From: Litoribrevibacter euphylliae
GTDB lineage: Bacteria; Pseudomonadota; Gammaproteobacteria; Pseudomonadales; Litoribrevibacteraceae
Assembly (NCBI RefSeq): GCF_042646085.1
Contig: NZ_JBHRSZ010000004.1
Coordinates: 434,001-498,000 of the forward strand
Length of the DNA: 64,000 bases
Direction: 5' to 3'
Shown here one piece after another: positions 36,514-43,200 of the stretch (positions are counted from its first letter, which is position 1; every line of letters begins with the position of its first letter). The notes beneath the pieces are model-generated. The model worked only from the letters and a program-made list of their open reading frames with translations. It had not been told where the DNA came from and ran no database searches. The position numbers were made by a program, and so were the translations under genes.

Positions 36514-39219
36514 TTAACCCTTTCTCGGCTTCGCTCTGGCTGTCGCTTCCGCTTCCAGTGGGTTATCTGGCCAGTGATGTTTCGGATAACGACCTTTCAT
36601 ATCCTTCTTCACCAATTCATAGCTTGAGTTCCAAAAGCCCGCTAAATCCTGAGTGACTTGCAGTGGTCGTTGTGCCGGTGAGAGCAAATGCACCAACAGC
36701 TTGACCTTGCCGTTGGCGATGCTGGGCGTGTCGGTTTGGCCGAACATTTCTTGAAGTTTTACCGCCAATATCGGCGGGTTCTGTGAGTAATCAATCTTGA
36801 TGTTTGAGCCAGATGGTACACGAATTCGCTCTGGGGCTTGTTCGTCCAGTTCTTTGGGTAAAGGCCACGGCAGTCGAGCAGCTAGGATGTTTTTGAGGTC
36901 TAACTTTTTAAAGTGATTGATATGGCTGATGTCGGTGAGGTAAGGGGCTAGCCAGTCTTGTAGAGAGTCTAACAACCCTTGTTCCGACATATCCGGCCAG
37001 CCGGTTTGTTGATTGACTTCTTGATCAATAGAAATAGAGCGAAGCAGTTCAATGCGCTGGCACCAGCTTTTAAGTTCGGGTGTCCAAGTCAGTAGATCCA
37101 ATCCTTTGCTCTTTACAAAGTTAAGTAACGCTGTTTCTTTTTGATCACTGGGAACCTTAGATAGCGCTTTGCTCTCGCAGATCAGTTTGCCTACGTTCGT
37201 TCTTTGTTCGGCTAATAAGCGTTCATCTTTGTTAGACCATTCAACAGCCACTGTTTCTTGGAAAAGTGAAGGCTCAACCTGTTTCAGAGCGTCTAAATTC
37301 AAGGGCGCTGCCAAGAAGACTCGGTCAGAGGTTTGGCCGGATTGACCTCCCAACTGAGCCACTGCAAGATACGCTTCCTTGGTTAATGGGTCGGACGCAG
37401 GAATTTGAGCTTGTCGGCCATTGCTTAGCTTATAAGAGGTTGATTTGTCAGAAGTGATTTTGTCGGCTAGGTGTTCTTTGGCTCTTTGGGCAATGCGATC
37501 GGGGTAGGCCAGCGACGTTAATATGCCTGCTAAGTCGTTTGAATTGACGTGAATCTTAGAGCCGCCGGATGACGGCACGCGCTTCAGTTGTTGTTCAAAT
37601 TGCTTAGCAAGCTGCTTTATTCGCTTAATCAATGGCGAATTTGGTTGTTTGGATTCGTTGTTGAACAGCGTTAAACGTTGGGCTAATTCACAATTGCCGT
37701 TGATGGGATCTCGTTCTGACAGCAGTGCCGCTAATTGGCAGGCTATTTCAGAAGGCGCTTGTGATGAGTCACTGGTAAGAGATCGACTCTTGATTAACAT
37801 GTGCGCCAATCTCGGGTGCATGGCAAGCTGAACCATAGCTTCACCGTGTGTTGTTAGAGTCGCCCCGTCTTCACTAATCGCTTCCAGTTGGCGAAGTAAG
37901 TCCACCGCTTGATTGTAGGCTGAGGTTTTAGGGGGCGTGAGCCAATCCAGTTCCGTCGGTTCACTCAGCCCCCACTGAATCAACTGCAAAGCCACCGGGG
38001 CGAGATCAGCCTGATCAATTTCCGGCGCAGCAAAGTTGGCCAGGCTTTGATGTTGCTCTTCCGACCATAAACGATAACAAACGCCAGCTTCCAAGCGGCC
38101 CGCACGACCGGCGCGTTGCTTGGCGGAGGCTTTGGATACTCGCTCGGTTTTGAGTCGAGTCATGGCGGTCTTCGGGTCGTATTCCGGTACTCGGGCAAGG
38201 CCTGAATCAATCACCACCCGCACGCCTTCGATGGTCAAACTGGTTTCGGCAATGCTGGTGGTCAGTACGATTTTTCGTGTGCTTTGTGGTGCCGGTTCGA
38301 TGGCCTTTCGTTGTTCTGCGAGTGATAAGGCGCCATAGAGTGGCGTAATCATCAGCGAATTACTTTGGCCGAGATGAGTAACCAGTTGCTCGCGTACACT
38401 TTGAATCTCTCGTTGACCGGGTAGAAACACAAGAATGCTGCCGGTTTGGTCCGCCAACGCTTGCTCGACGCATTGGCTTACCTGATCCACTAAGGCTTGA
38501 TGTTTGGCATGATTACTATGTTGAAAGTGACTTTGTTTAAAACGGCTTGAGTTTGATTGAGTACTCGTTTTTGAAGAAGAGGTTTGCCAGATAACCTCCA
38601 CCGGATACGCTCGGCCTTCACTTGATAAAATAGGGCAGGTGTCTTCACTGGCGCGTTCGATATAGCTTTGTATCTGTGTGCCATCCAGCGTTGCGGACAT
38701 CACAAGAACTTTCAGCGGATGTTCTCTTAGTTCACCGAAAAGTTGTCTGCCTTGCAGCGTTAGCGCTAAGCCCAAGTCACCGTCGAGACTGCGTTCGTGA
38801 AACTCATCGAAGATGACTGCGGCAATGCCATCCAACGATGGGTCTTCCAACAGCATTCGATTGAGCACGCCTTCGGTGATGACTTCAATTCGGGTTTTGT
38901 CTGAGACTTTTTTATCCATCCGAACTCGGTAGCCAACCGTTTCGCCTACCTCTTCATTTAACAGTTGAGCCATGCGTTCTGCGGCTTGGCGAGCGGCAAT
39001 CCGTCGAGGTTCCAGCATCAAGATTTTGCCTGTTTCAATCCAAGTGTGTCCTACACCTTCTAAGTCGAGCAGTGACAAAGGCACTACCGTAGTTTTACCG
39101 GCGCCCGGTGCTGCTTCGATGATGAGTTGATCGTGTGACGTCAGTGCATCTTTGATGGCTGGCAGCAGGGTGCTGATAGGTAGATCAATGGCAGATAAAT
39201 CAATAGATGATATGGACAT
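36514..39219 (-). CDS. hrpB: ATP-dependent helicase HrpB
   Basis: HrpB is a DExH-box helicase of the HrpA/HrpB group. Its cellular substrate is not well defined. The 901-residue protein has Walker A (APGAGKTTVVP), the DExH variant VIFDEFHERSLDGDLGLAL, SATLDG, a second helicase domain with TSIAETSLTIEGVRVVIDSG and QRAGRAGRLEAGVCYRLW, and the HrpB-specific C-terminal region ending PKHHWPDNPLEAEATARAKPRKG. Length and architecture match the family, with a Ser-rich insert near residue 215-235. The gene stands alone, convergent with two short spurious plus-strand frames at its 3' end. Confidence 0.95.
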   Translation of the reverse strand: MSISSIDLSAIDLPISTLLPAIKDALTSHDQLIIEAAPGAGKTTVVPLSLLDLEGVGHTWIETGKILMLEPRRIAARQAAERMAQLLNEEVGETVGYRVRMDKKVSDKTRIEVITEGVLNRMLLEDPSLDGIAAVIFDEFHERSLDGDLGLALTLQGRQLFGELREHPLKVLVMSATLDGTQIQSYIERASEDTCPILSSEGRAYPVEVIWQTSSSKTSTQSNSSRFKQSHFQHSNHAKHQALVDQVSQCVEQALADQTGSILVFLPGQREIQSVREQLVTHLGQSNSLMITPLYGALSLAEQRKAIEPAPQSTRKIVLTTSIAETSLTIEGVRVVIDSGLARVPEYDPKTAMTRLKTERVSKASAKQRAGRAGRLEAGVCYRLWSEEQHQSLANFAAPEIDQADLAPVALQLIQWGLSEPTELDWLTPPKTSAYNQAVDLLRQLEAISEDGATLTTHGEAMVQLAMHPRLAHMLIKSRSLTSDSSQAPSEIACQLAALLSERDPINGNCELAQRLTLFNNESKQPNSPLIKRIKQLAKQFEQQLKRVPSSGGSKIHVNSNDLAGILTSLAYPDRIAQRAKEHLADKITSDKSTSYKLSNGRQAQIPASDPLTKEAYLAVAQLGGQSGQTSDRVFLAAPLNLDALKQVEPSLFQETVAVEWSNKDERLLAEQRTNVGKLICESKALSKVPSDQKETALLNFVKSKGLDLLTWTPELKSWCQRIELLRSISIDQEVNQQTGWPDMSEQGLLDSLQDWLAPYLTDISHINHFKKLDLKNILAARLPWPLPKELDEQAPERIRVPSGSNIKIDYSQNPPILAVKLQEMFGQTDTPSIANGKVKLLVHLLSPAQRPLQVTQDLAGFWNSSYELVKKDMKGRYPKHHWPDNPLEAEATARAKPRKG

Positions 39220-39348
39220 GGAGTGATAAACAGTTTGAGGACAATAGTAGGGGGTATATTAATGTCTGGGCTTGGGATTAAAAGCCCTTTGTGGTATTTA
39301 GTCCGCTGTATATTGTGGTTGAATTCAAAAGATGAATAAGGATGGTGT

Positions 39349-39843
39349 GTGAGTAAAGAGATTGAACTTCGTGCGTATCAAGACGGTGATGATATTGTCG
39401 CCATTGCGGATTTGTTTTTTGAGAGCATTCATGCCATTGATGATGCGATTTACTCGCCAGAACAAAAGGCGGCTTGGGCACCTAAACCACCGAAGTACGA
39501 TTATTGGGCCACACATGTGAAGCCGTCTAAAACCTTACTGGCCTTTAACGAAGACAGACTCGTTGGTTTCATGGAGCTTGAGATTAATGCGTTGGATCGA
39601 ACCGGTTATATCGACTGTTTCTATGTGCACCCTGAGTTTCAAGGGCAAGGAGTAGGTAAAGCCTTGTATGGTGCAACGCTGTCACGGGCTCTGCAACACC
39701 AACTGACTACCTTGTTTGTGGATGCATCGTTAGTCGCCAGACCTGTGTTTGAACGACAGGGTTTTCAGGTCACCAAACAAAATGAGGTGATTCGGAAAGG
39801 CGTTAGCCTGACGAATTTTTCGATGGAATTGGCTCTGATATAG
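39349..39843 (+). CDS. GNAT-family N-acetyltransferase
   Basis: This is a 164-residue single-domain GNAT. The acetyl-CoA pyrophosphate loop is visible as HPEFQGQGVGKALYG, preceded by the core strand GYIDCFYV. The C-terminal block (LFVDASLVARPVFERQGFQV) is typical of the YafP/ElaA-like small GNATs. The substrate is unknown. The start is GTG 39349, with AAGGA six bases upstream. It is transcribed divergently from hrpB. Confidence 0.9.
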   Translation: MSKEIELRAYQDGDDIVAIADLFFESIHAIDDAIYSPEQKAAWAPKPPKYDYWATHVKPSKTLLAFNEDRLVGFMELEINALDRTGYIDCFYVHPEFQGQGVGKALYGATLSRALQHQLTTLFVDASLVARPVFERQGFQVTKQNEVIRKGVSLTNFSMELALI

Positions 39844-39845
39844 GC

Positions 39846-39875
39846 AAAAAAGCCGACCATAGAAGCTATGGTCGG
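39846..39875 (-). terminator. Rho-independent terminator for the yqhD transcript
   Basis: Read on the minus strand, CCGACCATAG-CTT-CTATGGTCGG is a perfect 10-bp stem followed by CTTTTTT. It lies about 100 bases after the YqhD stop. The stem could also slow the convergent GNAT transcript, but the T-run is only on the minus-strand side. Confidence 0.85.
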
Positions 39876-39972
39876 AAACGTACATAAGTACTTAAGGAAC
39901 TCTTTATATGGGAGATTCTTTATTTAGGGCGCGCTTGTTTCAATAGCTGGCTATAGGTCCCGATAGCCATCC

Positions 39973-41139
39973 TTACGCTACTGCCAGTTCCAGAATCTCA
40001 CGGCTTTCTTTCAAGGTAATGGCCTGATGCTCGCCTAAAGCAATCATTTGGTGGCTTTCCAACTGTTGGATGATGGTATCAATCGCCGTGGCCTTATCGC
40101 TGTCATGCTCGGTTAATTGGGTGGCGACCTCTAAGTTGTGGTAGAAGGCTTCAATCTCTTGAATAGTGCGCTCTGCCAGATCATTCGCTTCTGAGTTGTC
40201 TTCGCTTTCTGTTAGACCAAAGACATTTTTGCCCATTTGCTCCAACTTGGCTTGTTTCACGTCAAGCTGGTTACGCAATAACGACGGCTGAATGATGGCC
40301 AAAGAACGACCGTGATCCACACCATACAGAGCCGTTAGCTCATGACCAATCATGTGGGTTGCCCAATCGTGAGTGACGCCCGCACCAATAAGACCGTTCA
40401 ACGCTTGGTTGGCTGTCCACATCAAGTTGGCGCGCCACTGATCATTGTCTCTCTGGTCAAAGTCATTAGCCAATGTCACCAAATTTTTCAAAAGCGCTTC
40501 GGCATAACCGTCTTGCACCATGGCACCCGCTGGGTTGGTCAGGTATTGCTCGCAGATATGAACAAAGGCGTCTACCAATCCGTTGACTAGTTGGCGTTCT
40601 GGCAGGGTTTTCATAACATCCGGGTCCATCACTGCGAACTGTGGTTGTACCGCTGCGGCAAAGAAGGGCAGCTTGTCATGAGTTTCCGCTTTAGTAATTA
40701 CCGCGCCTGCATTGGACTCCGAGCCTGTCGCTGGTAGGGTCAACACTGCGCCTAATGGTAGGGCTTTATTCACTTGATACTGACCAGTGAGGATGTCCCA
40801 ACCGTCGCCGTTATACAAAGCAGCTGCCACGACGTATTTGGAACCGTCAATCACAGACCCGCCGCCCACGGCCAACACATAGTCTACTTGTTGTTCTTTG
40901 GCGATTTGTACCGCTTTGTCCAAGGTTTCTTTGGTTGGGTTGGGTTCTACGCCTGAAAACTCCAACCACTGGTGCTCTTTTAGAGCTTCTTTAACTTGAT
41001 CGTAAACTCCGTTGTGTTTGATGGAGCCACCACCATAAATAACCAATACCTTTTGATCTTTTGCGATGCTGTTTGCAATGGCTGCGATCTGGCCTTGGCC
41101 AAAGTGAATTTGGGTTGGATTAAGATATGAAAACTTCAT
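39973..41139 (-). CDS. yqhD: NADPH-dependent aldehyde reductase YqhD (iron-type alcohol dehydrogenase)
   Basis: YqhD reduces a range of aldehydes, including lipid-peroxidation products and glyoxal-type compounds, to alcohols with NADPH. The 388-residue length and sequence match the E. coli protein closely: YGGGSIKHNGVYDQV, LAVGGGSVIDGSK (dinucleotide binding), LTLPATGSESNAGAVI, NGLVDAFVHICEQY, and metal ligands in the WATHMIGHELTALYGVDHGRSLAI region. ATG 41139 is chosen because GAGGGG lies seven bases upstream; this gives the family's standard N-terminus. The divergent AraC-type gene is the expected YqhC-like activator, and paired direct repeats lie between them. Confidence 0.95.
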   Translation of the reverse strand: MKFSYLNPTQIHFGQGQIAAIANSIAKDQKVLVIYGGGSIKHNGVYDQVKEALKEHQWLEFSGVEPNPTKETLDKAVQIAKEQQVDYVLAVGGGSVIDGSKYVVAAALYNGDGWDILTGQYQVNKALPLGAVLTLPATGSESNAGAVITKAETHDKLPFFAAAVQPQFAVMDPDVMKTLPERQLVNGLVDAFVHICEQYLTNPAGAMVQDGYAEALLKNLVTLANDFDQRDNDQWRANLMWTANQALNGLIGAGVTHDWATHMIGHELTALYGVDHGRSLAIIQPSLLRNQLDVKQAKLEQMGKNVFGLTESEDNSEANDLAERTIQEIEAFYHNLEVATQLTEHDSDKATAIDTIIQQLESHQMIALGEHQAITLKESREILELAVA

Positions 41140-41177
41140 GCAACATCCCCTCATAAGTTGGATTTAAATTATGGATT

Positions 41178-41275
41178 GCATAATAGTTGTGATGAATTGT
41201 TTTAAAAACAGTAAAAAATGGATAAAAATTGCCTATTTCTATTTTTTTATGTATTTTGTGCATAAATAGTTGTGA
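41178..41275. promoter_or_regulatory. Paired direct repeats GCATAA(A)TAGTTGTGA in the yqhD-yqhC gap
   Basis: GCATAATAGTTGTGA (41178-41192) and GCATAAATAGTTGTGA (41260-41275) are near-identical and in the same orientation, 82 bases apart. One lies 39 bases upstream of yqhD and the other just before the regulator's start. AraC-family proteins bind such direct repeats, so these are good candidate YqhC sites for activation and autoregulation. Confidence 0.6.
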
Positions 41276-41284
41276 GGGCTTATC

Positions 41285-42196
41285 GTGAACAAGTTAGGCG
41301 AATTAATGCAGTCTTATGCCGAGTTAAAAGGCCTAAATACGTTGGAAGGTGCACAGACCACCTCTATTCCTGGTGTGCATTTTTATCGTGCCAGTGAAGG
41401 GAACGGACGGGTGCCGCTCTTGTATCAATCCGGCATCATTGTCATGGGGCAAGGGCATAAGCAGATCCATTTGGGGGATCAATGTGTCAGTTATGGGCCG
41501 GGGGATTATTTGGTGATTGGCGTACCTTTGCCTCTAGAGTGCGAAGCTTTTGCTGACGAAGGTAAGGCCATTCTGGGGATGTCCATTGATGTTGATCCTC
41601 AGTTATTACATAACTTGGTGAATACCTTGTCGCATTCGTTGGAAAGCACGGCTTCCCATGCTCGGAATCCAGCAGCAACGAATGGCGCATTAGAGTTGGG
41701 GCTGAAATCATCCTGTATGTGTGATGATTTAGGTGAAGCCTGCAAGCGTTTGCTTAAAGTGTTGCATAGTGATGTTGAAGCGAAAGTGCTTGGGCCAAGC
41801 ATTGTTGAAGAAATCGTGTTTCGTATCCTAACCGGATCAAACGGACACATCTTGTTTGATTTGGCGCGTCACGATGGTCATTACGCCCGTATTGCAAAGG
41901 TATTAAGTCGAATTCACAAAGAATATGCAGAGCCTCTAACGGTTGAAGGCTTGGCTGATCAGGCCAATATGAGTTTGTCCGGTTTTCATCGCGCGTTTCG
42001 TCAAGTCACGATGGAATCGCCTCTGCAATATTTGAAAAAGGTACGTCTGAACAAAGCGAGAGAATTGATTCAGACCGAAGGCAAGCGCGCCAACGATGCG
42101 GCGATGATGGTGGGGTATACCAGTCCGTCACAGTTCAGCCGGGAATTTAAACGTCATTTTAATGCGACCCCAAGATCCGTTGGTCGATTGAATTGA
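41285..42196 (+). CDS. yqhC: AraC-family regulator, YqhC-like
   Basis: This is a 303-residue AraC-type activator. The N-terminal cupin-like effector domain (SIPGVHFYRASEGNGRVPLLYQSGIIVMGQGHKQIHLG...YGPGDYLVIGVPLPLECE) is the AraC_N type found in YqhC. The C-terminal two-helix DNA-binding region is GLADQANMSLSGFHRAFRQVT...AAMMVGYTSPSQFSREFKRHFNATPRS. In E. coli YqhC activates the divergent yqhD in response to aldehydes, and the gene order here is the same. The start is GTG 41285 with GAGGG upstream. Assignment as the yqhD regulator rests on synteny and family. Confidence 0.88.
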   Translation: MNKLGELMQSYAELKGLNTLEGAQTTSIPGVHFYRASEGNGRVPLLYQSGIIVMGQGHKQIHLGDQCVSYGPGDYLVIGVPLPLECEAFADEGKAILGMSIDVDPQLLHNLVNTLSHSLESTASHARNPAATNGALELGLKSSCMCDDLGEACKRLLKVLHSDVEAKVLGPSIVEEIVFRILTGSNGHILFDLARHDGHYARIAKVLSRIHKEYAEPLTVEGLADQANMSLSGFHRAFRQVTMESPLQYLKKVRLNKARELIQTEGKRANDAAMMVGYTSPSQFSREFKRHFNATPRSVGRLN

Positions 42197-42346
42197 TGGG
42201 TGAGCGCTGTCCAGTACACCATAGCCATGGAGCAACCCACGAGTACGGGATACTTTGCAACAAAACGTAATCTTGTGAACGAGTTAGGACTTTCAAGGAA
42301 GCGACTTCTTTATACTGCGCGCAGGTTGAGAGGCTCGGGGGTTCGT

Positions 42347-42386
42347 AAATAACCTGAGAGTGTCTTAAATAACCTGGGAGTTTCTT
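42347..42386. repeat. Two-copy 20-bp tandem repeat before a membrane-protein gene
   Basis: AAATAACCTGAGAGTGTCTT (42347-42366) is followed at once by AAATAACCTGGGAGTTTCTT (42367-42386). One of the two differences turns GAGAG into GGGAG, a possible ribosome-binding site for the next gene. Confidence 0.8.
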
Positions 42387-42393
42387 GAAAGGT

Positions 42394-42879
42394 ATGATTG
42401 CAGTTATGGATGATTCGGTTTTTAAAGCACGCGCTGGCATTGCGGATGGCTTTGAGTTTATCAACGGCTATTTGATTTTGGCGATGTGGTCGGTGTGGGG
42501 TGTTTCGAGAGCCTTCTTCCCGCAAGCAGAAACCGTGTTTTTTGGCTGGGCCTTTGCCTCGACTTTGATGTATGGGTTTAAGTTTCTTGTGCCTTTGCTG
42601 CGGTCAGAATATCAACTGATCTTCAAACAAGACTTCCTGATGTTTCAACAGGGAGAGGCAGTACTTTGGACGCTTCCGTATCAGGAGTTATCTCACATTG
42701 GCACTGAAAAGCCGACGGGTACGGGGACTAAATTGGCGCCATTAATCGAAGAGGTTTACGTCTATACCCTCGGTGACGAGAAGTTTCTCATCCCACCTCA
42801 TGTCTTTGGATTACACGATATTGAAAGCATTCAAAGAGAAATTGAACTACGCCGATTCGGTGGTTTTTCAAGTCTTTGA
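42394..42879 (+). CDS. Small membrane protein of unknown function
   Basis: This is a protein of about 161 residues with two hydrophobic segments near the N-terminus (GYLILAMWSVWGVSRAFF and VFFGWAFASTLMYGFKFLV) and a cytoplasmic domain of about 95 residues with a PH-like, beta-rich pattern (YQLIFKQDFLMFQQGEAVLWTLPYQELSHIGTEKP...FLIPPHVFGL). The layout resembles bacterial PH-like membrane proteins. The start is uncertain: TTG 42385, ATG 42394 and ATG 42406 all fit, and the GGGAG created by the upstream repeat favours one of the first two. It stands alone. Confidence 0.65.
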   Translation: MIAVMDDSVFKARAGIADGFEFINGYLILAMWSVWGVSRAFFPQAETVFFGWAFASTLMYGFKFLVPLLRSEYQLIFKQDFLMFQQGEAVLWTLPYQELSHIGTEKPTGTGTKLAPLIEEVYVYTLGDEKFLIPPHVFGLHDIESIQREIELRRFGGFSSL

Positions 42880-43017
42880 TTTTCTTTTGGATTTTAAAAG
42901 TTGAGCAATTCAATTTTTAACTTTTGAGTAGTCGTTACCGCTTTGAGTCAAACTCTCTTTATTTCTTAAATAGCCCATTTTTTATTGCTTTTAGGCGCAA
43001 TCAAATTGTTTTTATAG

Positions 43018-43043
43018 GGACAAAATTTACCCATATTTTGTCC
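43018..43043. promoter_or_regulatory. Perfect 9-bp dyad GGACAAAAT / ATTTTGTCC in a 321-base gap
   Basis: The 42880-43200 intergenic stretch is AT-rich and otherwise unremarkable. It contains GGACAAAAT (43018-43026), an 8-base spacer and ATTTTGTCC (43035-43043). The dyad is 157 bases upstream of the secreted hydrolase gene and could be an operator or a leader hairpin. Confidence 0.45.
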
Positions 43044-43200
43044 TTTCACGTTTTGAGCAGTGCATTTAAGTATTTGCAAATGGGTATTTATTGATCCAGT
43101 GATTCTTTTATCTAGTCTGTCTAAACAATGAGCAAACTCATGCGTTATTCGCATCGGGTGGCTTATTCCTTTCCATAACAATAATAAAGACGGGAATCAC

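Noticed and set aside
36436..36656. Two short plus-strand frames at the 3' end of hrpB
   Set aside because: They are antisense to the conserved HrpB C-terminus and lack ribosome-binding sites.
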